A stretch of DNA of 64,000 nucleotides from Mansonella perstans. Lineage: Eukaryota > Nematoda > Chromadorea > Rhabditida > Onchocercidae. The position numbers and the translations under genes are program-made. Positions 48,569 to 62,040 of the stretch are shown here, one piece after another. The DNA lies in assembly GCA_037074765.1 (NCBI GenBank), contig JBAMDO010000205.1, positions 1-64,000 of the forward strand, in the 5' to 3' direction. Below the pieces are notes generated by a model, which ran no database searches, was not told where the DNA came from, and saw only the letters and a program-made list of their open reading frames with translations. Every line of letters begins with the position of its first letter. Positions within the stretch are counted from its first letter, which is position 1.

Positions 48569-49692
48569 TTTAATGTGATACAATAACAGAATGTGATTTA
48601 CATAGGCAAAAAATGTCACAACGGATGTGATTTACATAGGCAAAAAATGTCACAAAAATGTTACAAGAAAATTACTAATTTATACTAAGAGCAAAATCAC
48701 TTCCCCGAATTCGGTTTTTCCGACATCGGGATACCGCTGCGATTGAATACAGAACTGCTTGCTCCGTAGTTGATTCCACCCTTTTTATAGTAGTATAGAC
48801 AATGAAGGATTTGGATCGTTAGAGTTACACAAAGGATCTACTTACGAATACATAAAGAATTACATACTAGTAATTAGGATCATGAGCTTAATCGTTACAA
48901 AAGGAGCTTGGTCTACTACCATAAACATCGCGATTTAGATAATGAGATAATGAACATGGAAGATTTACAGCGTACAATGGGGCTTCGTCAATTAAACATC
49001 ACTCACTACATGGTATACAATTATAATCAATACATCAGAAAAACTATTTGAATCATTCAACTAAAATACTGAAAGAAAAATTTGCTTCGGTTTTTTCTGA
49101 CGATATTGCGTGTCATGTTTAACAAACTAATCTTTGCACATTATATTCAGATATGTTTATTGTATCATAAACGTAGTCTTTTCACAAAAAATTGAAATTT
49201 TTTTGAAAATCAATTGTTAAAAATTACTCTTCATAAAAGCAAGATTTTGAATCAAGAATCATAGCATTTAGCATGATGTTATAGAAGCTCATATCTCTCA
49301 CAACCATCTCCAAAACAAATTTATTAGTCAGTAGCAAAATCAGCAAATAATAAAAACCAAAAAAACTGCTCAGCATAATGGCAAAAATGGCACGACGTCT
49401 ATTCAAGATCATCAGCTAGTTCATTGGATAGAGCAGTATTGCATCAATTTAAGGACAGAAATTAAAAATATTTTAAGTCGGAGTGCACATGTCGGTTATT
49501 AACAATACATTTATTAACGATAGATCCATCAGCGGGGATAAAAGTGCTACGCATCACTTTATATTCTCTTATACTGCTCCACAGCATTATGCAATATTTC
49601 AATAAAAAAGCTATCATACAATGTGGAACTTATGAATGGTTAATCGGTAAATGCATATAGAATTGCAACCATTTGCAAACAAACTAATTATT

Positions 49693-49729
<37 letters not shown>

Positions 49730-49733
49730 AATG
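48564..49733. other. Gene-free stretch between two solo LTRs
   Basis: Contains a 34-bp-period direct repeat at about 48591-48654 (two copies of ATGTGATTTACATAGGCAAA...), AT-rich sequence, and a run of about 31 T at 49694-49725. A weak minus-strand frame (49224-49412) has no family features. No gene is supported. Confidence 0.5.
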
Positions 49734-50435
49734 GCATTTGTCGTGAAAGTTGTGTTGAGTTGAAGATGAGAGGCCGGGTTGGATCGAATGTTGTGAGGTC
49801 TAAGATGCGTTAGGACGATAAGCCGCTTTGTAAACCTTTCTTAAAACGTACGTATGAACGAGTAAGTATAAGACTGTATAAATGTACGAATGTACAGTTT
49901 GAGGATCGAGTGTCTATATATACGACTGTAGAAGAGGCGGGATTAAAAGCTTAATATAAAGATCATAAAGTTAAAGTGATAAAAGAGGGGATTAATTATG
50001 ATTGACAATAGATGATTTACAACAGCAGCGTCTTCGAAGCGATACCAAACTATTTGTCAGAATAAATAAACAAAGATGTTATTGGTGAAAAGATTGACAA
50101 TTTATAGTGGTGAAGAGGGGGAATTAATTGCTTAAAACAATTGTTTGGTAGTATAGCGCAGTAGCTGCTGCTTTGTTAGCTTACTGTAGAAAAGAAGATT
50201 GACAATAATACAAATCCTTTGTTGTAGATAAATATCTTAAGTTGCTGTTAATAAAGCATTTTCCTTGTATGAATAGAAAGGATGTGAATTTACATGACAA
50301 CAAAAAACACGGAAATAAATCTAAAAATGCAGATCAAACAGATAAAAGAATGAGATAATTGATGAATCATGGAAAGCATTCCATTTTAATTTGTATAAAA
50401 TTTATTTTAATTTTCGCGACTTTCGCGATAGCATT
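49734..50435 (-). mobile_element. Solo BEL/Pao LTR (subfamily 2) with 5-bp target duplication
   Basis: The LTR proper is 49739-50430 (692 bp). On the minus strand it starts TATCGCGAAAGTCGCG (first TG mutated to TA) and ends CAACTTTCACGACA. GCATT flanks both ends. The 3' end resembles the LTR at 47212-47774, not the one at 48064, so two LTR subfamilies inserted in this small area. A poly(T) run lies just outside its left edge. Confidence 0.85.
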
Positions 50436-50602
50436 AGTCAGTTCGCTAAATAAGACCAAGCAATCAGTGTGCACATCAAGCTCAATAATCTTTATCCGAT
50501 CTTCCGAGGAACCTTAACAGCAACAACATAGATGTTCAAAAAAGAAACAAAAGGACATGAATAAATGAATACGGTACACTTTAAGTATGAAATATAAACA
50601 GA

Positions 50603-52474
50603 TTAATGAACAGTTTTTGGAATACCAAAGAAAAACTCTGCAATCCCTATATAATACACCATTTGTGCGATACCGAAAAGCGGCGCCATTACCAACATTC
50701 GACATACCGCACCTTTAAATAATGCCCTCGAGCCTTCATGTCGTAATATTTTCCTAGAAAATCATTCTTTTATATAAAAAAAAAAAAATCGGACAAAACA
50801 TCGAGAAATTTGGACTCATCAATGGAGGCAGAAACATACATCAGAGCATCATAAATGTTCCGATATTCTGTTTCACCCTCACCACGGTTGATTAGTTGCA
50901 TGCGTGTTTTGATTACTGAAATCTCAAACAGCACAATTACTTAGTTTGCATGGAAATATCAAAGCAGTGTATCTGACTATAAGAGAATGTGGGCATACAG
51001 ACCTTACGCCCAGCGGTTTACTCTACAATCTACAATAACTTGCATAGTTGAAGAACGACATGGCGCTTCATTTTTCAAAAAAAAGAAACCTATAAAAGAA
51101 TCAAAATTCAGGAAAAAAATCAGAAAGAACTGAATAAATCTTCAAAAGAACTGCAATCATGGATTTATCAAACCACCGTCTAATGGCGTTACGACAAACG
51201 AGCTGAAAGCAGCTGCTGTCAAACCAGCACAAAATGAAGCGTAAAATACAGTGCCTCCGCTTCCATCGCTAGAAGGAGGACCCTAAAACAAACATTGACA
51301 AAAAAATTATAAATTACTGCATAAAATGAAACTAGAAAATTCCGATGACAAATGAAGACAACAAAAAATTGTTAAAAGAAAGGTAATACTAACCAAACTG
51401 TTCAAATATGCAAATGATGGAAAATATAAGACGGAAAATGAGACATCACGAGCCATCGTTGGAGCGATACCCCTATAGAGACCAAAAATACCTCGTTTTC
51501 TTAACAATTCCATTGTCAAAGCAATCGCAGATAATTTTTTTGGTTCCATTGGGCCTAAACAATTTTTTCGTTTAATCCTAAGAAGTCAAAACTATTTCAG
51601 TTTGTACTTAAAAAGCAAAATGCTTTCAAAGTGAAAGACTGAAAATGAAAAATTTCTGAACCAAACAAAATAGACCTGCCGTTCTTCCTGCATCTTGCAT
51701 TTGAATTTTAAGAAGTTCCATTGGCGTAGTAACAATGATCTGGCACAATCCTGCTCCACCACCAGCTAACATCCCTCTTATTATAGGCAATTGTTCTTGA
51801 TTTGGTACAGCAAGGTGGAATCGAAAAAAATCATTTGCAACTAGTTTTATAGCCTTTTCGGGCGTTATAAGTAATAAATTCACTCCAATTCCAGAGTAAA
51901 TTCTGCGTATTTTTGCAAAAATAGTTCTTCCGCCATGAAACCATGTTTGCCTTGCACAATCGACTCTTGAAAAAAATTCCGCTTCAAAGAAGATTATCAA
52001 AACTCACAAAATTCCAAACCCATAAGGAGACAACAGAATTACTTATAGCTAATGTTAATTTAAGCATTGGTGAAACGCATCCTAGAATGCTGTTATCCAG
52101 TAATGAAAAAATAAAGAATTACAAACAACGAAAAATTAACTCACATTCCTTTATATTGAATTCTTCCGTCAATAGCAACTCTTTGATTTTGTAGACGGGT
52201 TTTCACTAAATCAATTGGAAAGACGCATGCTATGCCTACCATACCAGCGATTCCACCATTTATTACTTTTGGCAGATACCTAAGGAGTTAACCATAGTAT
52301 TTTTTAAAACTGAAATTTGTTTAGAATCTGCATAGCAATAGAAGTAGAAAAGGATAACAGACTCATTTCGCAGACACCACATCAAATTTGATAAATTCCA
52401 AACTACGCCAGAAAAAACGATTAAGGAACTTACGCAAAATTTTGCGAAGAATTTGTTATTTTTGCTTTATCCAT
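50603..52474 (-). CDS. Mitochondrial glutamate carrier (SLC25A22/A18 type)
   Basis: Seven exons (52434-52474, 52145-52279, 51676-51965, 51394-51554, 51177-51282, 50840-50915, 50603-50753) join in phase to 319 residues, the family's usual length. The protein sits in the inner mitochondrial membrane and moves glutamate with protons into the matrix. The three carrier repeats are complete: [14 protein letters not shown] (from residue 34), [15 protein letters not shown] (about 138), and TPLDVIKTRMQ (about 241, split by an intron). Glutamate-carrier signatures include [49 protein letters not shown] and [17 protein letters not shown]. All introns have good sites; intron 3 starts GTCTAT. The ATG at 52474 gives a short N-terminus of the normal kind. 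It lies just right of the retrotransposon nest, and all its exons are intact. SLC25A22 against A18 cannot be separated for a nematode. Confidence 0.93.
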
Positions 52475-55400
52475 ATTCGAAGACAAGGAGAAAATTAAAA
52501 TGACTGAAATGATGAAGATATAAAGCACGAAGCCACTGCCCTTCTGCAGGAAGCAGTGCTGAAGGTCATTTTTATTTATTTGTCTAATCCTAAGCTTTTA
52601 TTTTTTTAAGTGTGTGGCAAGAAGAAAAAAAAAGATTTTGGTAAAGAACTGAAAAATGTTCAAAATAGGGCTGCGAGGAGTAAATAGGTATTCGAACACT
52701 TAGACAAAAGCAAAAGATCGACACTGTATACAGTAAAGCACGTAACGTTTTGCCAAACGAAAAATGATAATATGCATCCTACTTTCTATTCATTTATAAA
52801 GTGTAGGAAATCACACATCAAAATTGATACCATGAGCTGATTTTACCGAACTGTAATCTTATATCCTGTACTATATTATGTATGAACGATCATCAATACT
52901 ACTTAAACTATGTTCCATAATAAATCTAACATGAATTGATGCAATTGTTAGATGACTATATTTTAATTGCACCGGTCCGCTTTTCCGTTCAAACTGTTAC
53001 TAAAAATTAAATGTTGGCATAATACCTATTTTTTAAAGAAGAAGATGGGACAAGTGGGAAGATAGGAAGACCGGAACTGAATTGTATGAGGCTGTTTGAA
53101 TATGAAATCTAACAAACAGATAAATTGCAAATTAAAAGAAAAGCAAAATGCACACACAGTGTTTGCATCAGTTGATTTCACATTATTCGAACATAACGAT
53201 ATGAGATTTCAGTTAACCCAATTAGTTCAGCTTGTTCGAAATACTTGCTTATACCTGAACAGCATAAGGAATAAAACCAAAAAAGTCAGCAAAAATAACG
53301 TGTAAAAGTGCTTTTAATTTTTCCATCATCAGAAATTTTATAATTATATCAATACTGGAAAATAATATGCTTGTTGAGTACATAATACTTCACTAACCTA
53401 ATGCTTCACATTATCAAAAAAAAAAAAAAAAAAACGAGTCTGTTTTCTCATTAAAAGAAAACAGACTTTGTAACAGCAATCAATTAAAAGATTAAGCAGA
53501 ACCCTCAATAATATACTTGTATAATTACGAAAATAAAAAAATTGGAAACCATAAAAAATTATACCAAAAAACAAAAAATTTAACAGTATAAATTGCAGTA
53601 CTTATCAAACCATTTAAACGTAGCAGACGTATTTCATATTATCTTGTAAAGAAGATACCTATACGTGTATTAGTTAATCAGTGAAGTACAAAGAACAAAA
53701 CAAATCCAGCCATTCCGAAAATTTTAACATTAAATGCCATCCTTAATTGATGAACAAATAACGTAAACCGACACAGAAAATGCTCCCAGTATTCATTACC
53801 GCTGAACAAGGAAATAATTCAACTGAGTTCGCTAAAATGATGAATGACCATACAAACTTCTTAATGCGCCATCATTATACACACAGCACGAATCAAAATG
53901 GTTCACCCATTTCCCGTCATGCAAAATTTCGCCTTTTGTTTGTCATTTATTCTGGTAAATGTACCAGCTAGCTGTTTATAAACTCTTGATACTTTTCTTC
54001 ATCTCGACTTATATACGTATTCGCATACGTACACAACCTTCCCTCTTCCCTAGTCAAACGTTACAAAGGCCTCAGAAATTTTTGTTCAAATCAGAACTAT
54101 TGAACAAAGATCGTTGGTTTCACTAAAAAAAAAAAAAAAAATCGTCTCACAGGACACAAGTTTTCTATTTCATCTGAGCACAAAAGGCAAATAATTCTTT
54201 CATCCAAACATATCAACTCAAACAGCTCTGCATTTATTTCGTATGAAATTTATACTTGTACAAGAAAACGGCATTAGCAATTACATCCTAATATACCACA
54301 AACTGAAACGGTGGGATATTTCCACCGAACACCAAAACATTCAAGTACTATATATGATGCCACCGGTTGTACAATGGTTCCTGCATGGAGTTTACGACAC
54401 CGACTGCATAACTACTGACATTTAACTCCTTAGATTATTGAAGAAGCTTTATTTATGGAATAAGTTATATACGGTAAGGTTTCCGTACAACAGTCATGTT
54501 ATAATTCACAATTTTCGAAATATTATTTTACTGATCATTACGAAGCATCAGAAAAGCAACATTTCGGATTAGTGAGATAAAAACCCGTAACGAAACACCG
54601 CAATCGTTCAGCAATATCACACATATATAAGATGAATCAGTGATAATATTCTTCATAATATACAATATACCACTATTTGATAAGTGCTTCAAATACTTCA
54701 GTTTGAACTTAATTTGCAATGAAACATGTCACATAAATTTTTTTAAATAAAAGTTTCCGAAGCCCATATAAATTCTTTCTTTTCTCTCTTGTTTAATCTC
54801 AGCACTTTTAATGAAACTTTAATCCAAAGCATTCTCTTAATGAACTTTACACTGAAGAAAAACTAAAGATCAATAAATTGGCGAATATATTATAAAGTAA
54901 GCAACAGCAACAAAGACGTGGGAATACATTTAATATATTTCAACCTATAGACCCAGATTATAAAAGACGAGAGACAAATGAAAACGAAAAGGATTCATTC
55001 CCATTAACTAATTCATGATAAAAATGACGGTAACCAAAAATTTACACAGAGTAGATACTTTTGCCCAAAACACGTCTATTGAAAATTAATGCTGAAGAAG
55101 GGCAAGGCGCAAATAACCACGCAAAAGCTCATAAATTATGAGTTATGGTTAAAATTGGTCTGAAGCTAATGGTATTAAATCAAAACGGTTTTATTTTTCA
55201 TGGTTCACAAGAACTTTATCGACGAAACCATAACAATCAAAAATATTACTTCTCGATTTCCGAAGTATTCATCAGTGGTGCTTTGCCAATCTGTCGCACT
55301 GTGTGAATAACCTCTATTTGAAAGTAATGACATAAACTTGTTTTTGCATAGCAAATCTTACATCGAGATTCAATCTACAAAAATTAATGACAATGCTAAT

Positions 55401-55528
55401 GAAAGTTAAACTGTTATCGTTGTTAAAAGTATTAAATTTAATGCTGGTCATTTATTTCCAAAACAATGCTTTCATAAGTTACAGATTCGTAACATTTCAA
55501 ACCTAAACAATTGCATTTCCATTGATGA
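52475..55528. other. Intergenic region with simple repeats and a hairpin
   Basis: Three kilobases between two minus-strand genes. It contains poly(A) runs at about 53417-53434 and 54126-54140. A perfect 12-bp inverted repeat lies at 53437-53448 and 53456-53467 (AGTCTGTTTTCT). Frames at 53096-53305, 53780-53971 and 54243-54425 are short, unrelated to known proteins and lack splice support. Confidence 0.5.
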
Positions 55529-58500
55529 TTAAGCATCAAAACCAACGCTCGAATGTTCAGTCTCTAACTGCGAATCGATCAACCGATTTTTCTTCATTCT
55601 TTTCGACGTATTTGTCCAAATAGTTGATACACGAACACAAACGCTATTCAACACAGCGCTTGTTGCATAAACTCCACCTACTGCAGAACATAAACGTACA
55701 AGCGTTTGTAGCAGTGAGCTGCAAAGAAAAAATACATAACGTTATATCAAACTTGTTAATGTGACTATGATTATCAAATTAAGCTTGTTAATGCGACTAT
55801 GATTATCACATTAAGATTGTTAATGTGACTATGGATTACGCTGGTTAACTAATGAATGTATTTTATTTAATCCTTATTTTAAAGTTAAAGAATTCAACGT
55901 ATTTATGGGATCCTGTCATAAAATCTGCGAAAATGAAACAATGTGAAAAAGAAAATAAATTCATGTGCTGTTCCTGATAAGATCAAAGACTTACGATTGA
56001 ACACGCCTAACTTCAATGACTGTTGCTGCAAATTCGTAATGAATAATGATAGTTGCATGCTTATGCACATCTTTTTTAGGCGTTTTTTTCTACAAAAATG
56101 TTTGACAGCATTTAATACATAAAAAACTGTAACAACATGAATTAACGCATTACTGTGATAGCAAATCCTTTCAATATCATACACAAAAAAAAATCATTTA
56201 ATAATGTTATGACTAGAAAGATTAAAAAAGGACTAAATGTAATCAAGCAATATATTACTGAAATTGAGTTTTCAGATTTTAATATGTCCACAAAAATTAT
56301 ACTTGCAAAGGCAAACCATGAATGTGACAGAATATTGATACGTAAGTGTAGAACCACCAAAAAAGCCATTATGATATATTCTTGTAGGTACAATCTTTAA
56401 AAAATAACGAAATTCGTCTACACCTAAAAAAAAGATCGGTATAAGACCAAAAAGTTCTATCCCTTCGGAAAAAATTGAAATTATATGTTGAAACAATCAA
56501 AGCAAATCAGAATACAGAAATGTTCAGTAAAAAGACTGAATATTTCTCCGACAAATGATTCGTTACACAGAAAATAACATAAAAATAATATAAATGTCTT
56601 AATCGACATTTCTGTTTTCTGATTCATGTCTGCATTCTGCTTTTTACTGCTAAATTAATTTTCAGACTTATTTGCGATGTTAGCTTCTGTAATCACTTTC
56701 CATTAATTTATTAATTTCGCTTGACTGCAATGTCTGAATAGCAGTAAACAAAGCCCGCTGTGTGCTGACAGTGATAATACAGTTCTTCCTTTAAATATTT
56801 TCCGATATAATAATCAAGCTAATATTCTCATGAAAAATTACTGTAACAAGCAACGCTGCTAAACTATAATCATAATCCATTATACTGAAGGGAATATTTT
56901 AAACCATTTATAAATTTTTCCACTCCGGAAAACTAATATTTAAACGGTAAATTATCAAACTTTTTCGCTGTAAACTCGTCCTGCCTTAGAACTAATATTC
57001 AGTAATTGTTGTAAACATTTAATCACACTCCCAACAATATAAACAGTTAAGATCTTCGACTAAAGTCGCTTCAGGAATTCACTTACTCCTTGGATTAACA
57101 GTGCTCGTTCTTTAATTAATAATCTCTGATAAAGTTCTTAATAACATTCGAAAAAATATTTTCCCTTACTCAATAAACCTTTACCACAAATATTCGCCTG
57201 TACTCATCTACAAAAAAAGACTTCATTATCGAAAAAAAGAAATTTATACAACCCTATCTAGATTAACAAAAAAGTATATAAAGCGTAAATATTAAACTGG
57301 TAAGTACTAAAATTTCCTTTTTGAGTAACTACGCTCCTAAGATAAAAATCGAAAAAAAAAGACTGATAAACTGAAATATATAGCAATGGTTAAAAGCTTA
57401 AATGTAACCTGTTTCAGAAATCTGTTCTATTCCCGCCAGCGGAGTTACAAGACCATATATTCTGGGACCGAAATTAAATCGCTCAATTCGATGAGAAATA
57501 TTACCAGCTAGAAAGAAACAACTACATTTGTTCTAGACAGTATTTTAGAGTGACAACCCACCAATCAAAATGGTTTGATATTCCTATCAGTTAGTCAAAC
57601 AGACCAACAATGAGCTTTCATAAAGATGCCAATGGATAATATCTACTGTATCAACAAAATAACAAGTTTCAACAGTTAATTTAACCGATACAGAAAAAAC
57701 AGTAATCTACTTCAGAACGTACACCTACATAAAAAAAAAACTTACGGCTAGAAATTCCACCAAAATGAGCAAAAATACCATCGACGCCTAGACTTATACC
57801 AGTGTTAACAACAAAACTGTCACCTTTGACTTTGTTGACACGCATACGACCATGTATACGGCAAGCTGTGCCTTCATTCTTTTCTGAGTTACCTGCAACG
57901 GTAAGTTCTGACTTTAAGAGTGTATGTAAAAAACAAAAGAAATATACAACACAAAGAAATGGTTTCTTGATTGTATTACCATAATGACATCGTTAGTTTT
58001 CATATTTAGGCACTTTGCCTTTGCACTGTTTCAATCTTTTACAAAGAAAGAATAGGATATATCCAAAACAGTAGATGTTTTGCCCCGATTTTAACTCCAG
58101 TTAATACTAGCGAAGTTCTATTTTTTTGACGACTAAAAACCAAGCACGTTGTGATTTTTTTTCCTTTTTCCTGACCTTTTGAAGTTTGATCAAACAAGGC
58201 TTACTTGCAATGACATGAAATATGTTAAATCCATTCCCAACTAATATCAATGTTCCACCGTCCAAGGATGGTTCTGAGTTCTTCCTTTTTGATTGCATCG
58301 CATGCGCTTCTTCACGTTGCTTTGTTTCTGCTTCAGTTTTCAAACCCTCCTCCACTCGCCTGCTGACAAAAGTCATCTATAAAACTTCAACAACGTCCAT
58401 TAAATAAATATTTCAAAAATTATATTATAAAAACTTATTAAAAACCCTGTAGTAACAATCAAGAAAGATAAAGGCTGTAGCGGATACTTAAGTAATTGGA

Positions 58501-59558
58501 AAAAGTAGGGTGCGACTTTCTCCCTGCTCGATGTGTTGAAAACGAACAGAATTACTTCATCAAGACTCTTAAACAGGGTGGTTCTTTCCTTTGTACGACG
58601 CTGTACTTCTTTTAGTTCCTTCCAATACATTGCTTCTTTCTCCGTAAATTCGAAACGCGTCGGATCATGTTTGAATCCATTCAGCGAATTCAATTCACGT
58701 GAGGCAGTACCCATAAGTTGTGCCATCAAATTCGTACAGGGAGTTGCAACTATCATATCCACTTCCAATTCAGGACGCCTGAATTTATAAGGAAAAAAAA
58801 ATAAGCAATCCATTCTGAATTTCACCCGAATGCGAGTAATTTTCCACAGTGAGTAAATTAATAGGTGGAATGAAATTTTATACTTACTCACTGAAAGCTG
58901 TATCCACCGAGAATTTATAATAATGCCCCTCGTCACCATAAAAATAATTCCGCAACTCCCCAAAGACTAATGCTGCGATGACGAAGAATGATATACTTGC
59001 AACTGCAAAATTAATATCAATTGAGACTAATCAAACACGAATATTAGCACTAGACAAACGAAGAGTCCTTGCTCAATTTTTCCTTAACTATTTAAGCTAA
59101 GATTAAAGTAATACAACCAAATGTAAATAATACGCAACATTAAAATGCTTCTGACAAAAAAGGATTGCGTTTAAAGTAGTATCATAGACAATATTAAGAA
59201 AACATTCAAGTATGCGCATCTCGGCAACTTATTATCGAGCCAATCAGCTTGCAAGCAAGGTTTTGTTGGTCGATTTTAACCGTGTAATCTACTATCAAAA
59301 TGTTACTCTCTAAAAATAGAAAAAATGAAAATAAACTAGTCTTTAGAAACTTAACATGCATTTTTCTAATCACATAAGGATAAAAAGGTATCAGAAGTAG
59401 CGAGCAGAATTTGAAAGTCACTTACGGAATCCACCGGTAGCTCGCTTCTCCTCACTAACTTCATCCACAGTTTTGTTAAATGCATCGAAATCTCGCACAA
59501 CTTCCTGAACTGTTGGACGTCTACGTCGAACTGTTGTGCCGGACAACAGCAATGACAT
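55529..59558 (-). CDS. ERGIC2/Erv41-like ER-Golgi cargo receptor subunit
   Basis: Nine exons (59426-59558, 58888-59002, 58556-58778, 58205-58376, 57746-57892, 57409-57507, 56317-56423, 55995-56089, 55529-55718) join in phase to 426 residues. ERGIC2 pairs with ERGIC3 in vesicles cycling between ER and Golgi. Features: cytosolic N-terminus with VQEVVRDFDAFNKTVDEV; first membrane segment at about 45-60 (LASISFFVIAALVFGEL); lumenal domain with MIVATPCTNLMAQLMG, CRIHGRMRVNKVKGD, GNISHRIERFNFGPRIYG, PLAGIEQIS and FRYFLKIVPTRIY; second membrane segment at about 365-388 (LLQTLVRLCSAVGGVYAT). It is longer than human ERGIC2 (377), mainly in the variable lumenal insert and tail. The weakly conserved tail and the KKTPKKDVHKH exon are the least certain parts. 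CTTTTCTAAG ends about 20 bases before the ATG and may be a trans-splice acceptor. Confidence 0.9.
55752..55840. repeat. 32-bp tandem repeat in an ERGIC2 intron
   Basis: Near-identical units start at 55752, 55784 and 55816 (core TTGTTAATGTGACTATGATT), an exact 32-base period with single changes; the third copy is partial. It lies in the last intron of the ERGIC2-like gene, so it is not coding. Confidence 0.85.
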
Positions 59559-61228
59559 ACTCACACCAGCGGCACCTTAGAAAAGTACCACCAATCTAAG
59601 TAACATATCTAAAGCTGTTTCGGTGTAATGTGGGAGGTAGTGCGTTACGTGAGGAGTGTGTAAAGACTATACGAAGTATAGAGATAACAGAATTTAGGAG
59701 GAATAGAAGTGTGAGTGAGCCATTATTAAGGATCGTGCTAAGTTGGAGTAAGTACGATTCGTATCGCAAATAGCTGGCATTAGCCAGGTGTTAGCAACAT
59801 TTATAATGAACATACGTTGGCACAACGACTAACCGAGTTTTGTACACCTTAAAATAGAACTATTGTGCTGCATATGATGCAATATAAAATGTAGCATGCT
59901 CACGCTACTACCAGTTCACGTATCTGAAGCGGACGTGTATTACGTGTTATGCAAGAAAAGGTAATGAAAGTGCAGTAAGTTGCCATAAAGTATCGAATGA
60001 TTTCGGAAATGCCTTCTGTCACGAAGATTAAGGATGGGCGTGTGTTTGTGTGGTAAACTTCAGGTTCATACGACAAAATTTTTATGAAAGATCATTTAAA
60101 GTGTTGGTAAACAATTGTTGACGGTTGTATTGTATAGGGACGTGATAAAGTAAAGTAATTTAATTTGGATTTTTAACAAATCCATTTTTGATAGTGCGAG
60201 AACGGTAATATATGGAAAATTTATTGGAATATTTGGAGATATTAATCACACATTGGAGTCGATTTTTTTGAAAAATAAAGTTTGGCACGGTATGTCATCT
60301 AATTAAAAGCTAAATATGAATTAAATGAATTGTTTTTACTTTCTTGATAGGTATAAATTCTGTATCACTAGTATCATGAAGATATATGTGGCGATTTGAT
60401 TCGAATTAAAATTCTGCTTACTACCGAATTTAGCGCTTCACGGTCTCAGAACTGCATTATTTTCAAAAATTTTCTAGTAAGTTAAATGAGTGGATTTTGA
60501 AGGAGAGGTATCCAACACTTTTACTCAAATGCATTATATGTAATTAAAGAAGTAAAAAAGAAATCTCTAGCTCTTCTTTTAAATTTTGATGACTAGTTCA
60601 CTCCTCTTTTTAAACGTATTCAGCTAACACCCTGAAATTTTCGATAACAAACTAGCTTGATTATGGCTGTTTAATATTTCTCAACAAAAAATATTCTTAC
60701 TTAATTATCAATTTCATCGATCCATTGAAATTTGCGTCGTTGATAATCGATATGTGATTTCATATGATGATCCCAATCAGGTACAAGCCATTTCAACTTG
60801 CTCGATGAACGTACCGAATGTTACAAGTATTCGAGCTACTTCAGTTGTTTTATTTGTTTCGATCGAAAATAGGCAATTTACGCTCTGCCAGTGACATTTT
60901 AGCGATTTCTATGCAGAATAATGCTGGAGTTTCTTGTTGTAAAATAGTTTGAACTTGTTCTATAATAATTTTCATAATTAATTTGAAAAAAAAGTGCAAC
61001 GAAAAATTACAAAAGAATTAATAAAGTAAGCTGAAACAACAACTGCAAATAGATGAATGGATCGATGTTTGCTTTTCCTGTTAAAACATTATTCGAAGGA
61101 GACAATTTTTGCGATTATCTGATGCAAACATCAAATTGGCACAAAGCATAGTTATTATGTGAGCATTTCTATATTTTACATGCGAAACTCTTGTTGACTT
61201 ATTTTACACTGGAAATTTAAAATAATCA
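59559..61228. other. Region between divergent genes, with a coding-like remnant
   Basis: Divergent promoters would lie here. On the minus strand, 60690-60800 reads KLKWLVPDWDHHMKSHIDYQ and then RRKFQWIDEIDN with a stop, and 60880-60960 has an open stretch (TILQQETPALFCIEIAKMSL). Both are less biased than their surroundings, but they do not join into a model and I do not recognise the family. The rest is AT-rich with nothing supported. Confidence 0.4.
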
Positions 61229-62040
61229 TGCGAAGTCGCTTTATTAAATTATGGTCTAGTCGTGCTACTGTTTACCATTCTAAATTCTGGAAGAATGTGC
61301 GTCGTAATTTGCTCGGTATGTAAACGATATTTTTGTTACCACTCATTGCTAAATCTTCTGTTTATATGGTAATTTTACACGAAAAACGGAAATTTGGAAA
61401 AAGATCCATTATTGCCTCAGGTAAAGTTAGTTATATTACACTTACAACAAAATGATTTTTTTGTGATTACCCAGGCAATAAATAAATTTAGAGTGGAAAA
61501 GGAACGGTTGCTTGTTTCTCTTAAAGCCATGCAGGGAATATTTTCTACACCGTAAGTTAAAATGTTGTTTGTTAAAGTGAAAAAAGTTTTCTGCACAAAA
61601 TTCATCGCAGATGTACTTCTTAGTGTTCGATTATGTTCGAAAATCAGTTAGAGAACATTTAAGGATATAGCGTAAATCGCTTATTTGACCGTAACCAGTT
61701 TGCAAGTGTAAGTCTGAAATTGGTCATACATCCATAGGTTTGAATGCAGTATTGATGTTGTTATGGTTCAAAAGGTCACGATAACCATGTTGTTATTATT
61801 TCGTTCTCTTTTTCGCTGTATTGCTTTCTCGCACCGATTACATATTTTCAGAGCCATTTTGTGAAATACGCGACAGGCCAATCAATGTCTTATGTATCCG
61901 GAGCAGTTTGGCTCCGATTTTCTCCTATTGCAGCAGACGAGTGCACACATTTGTGGGGAAGTCAGTTGTTAGAATTGAATTTTTTAAAATTTGAAAGTTT
62001 ATCAGTGGATAGGATTATTAATTATAGAATATATTGAAAG
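61229..62040 (+). pseudogene. Unidentified exons, possibly a broken gene
   Basis: Three pieces look coding: MRSRFIKLWSSRATVYHSKF from ATG 61229, ending at a good donor (GTATGT, about 61318); 61476-61551 after a CCCAG acceptor (INKFRVEKERLLVSLKAMQG); and 61860-62038 after TTTTCAGAG (HFVKYATGQSMSYVSGAVW, then PIAADECTHLWGSQLLELN). The first and second pieces do not join in phase, so either a short exon is missing from my model or the gene is broken. The last piece is repeated further right in altered form. I do not recognise the protein. Confidence 0.4.

Noticed and set aside
49694..49725. Run of about 31 T as a possible retroposon tail
   Set aside because: No target duplication or retroposon body next to it; it lies just outside the solo LTR.
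58400..58963. Single 187-codon frame in the ERGIC2 region
   Set aside because: It runs through an intron; the spliced model uses a different frame for the exon at 58888-59002.
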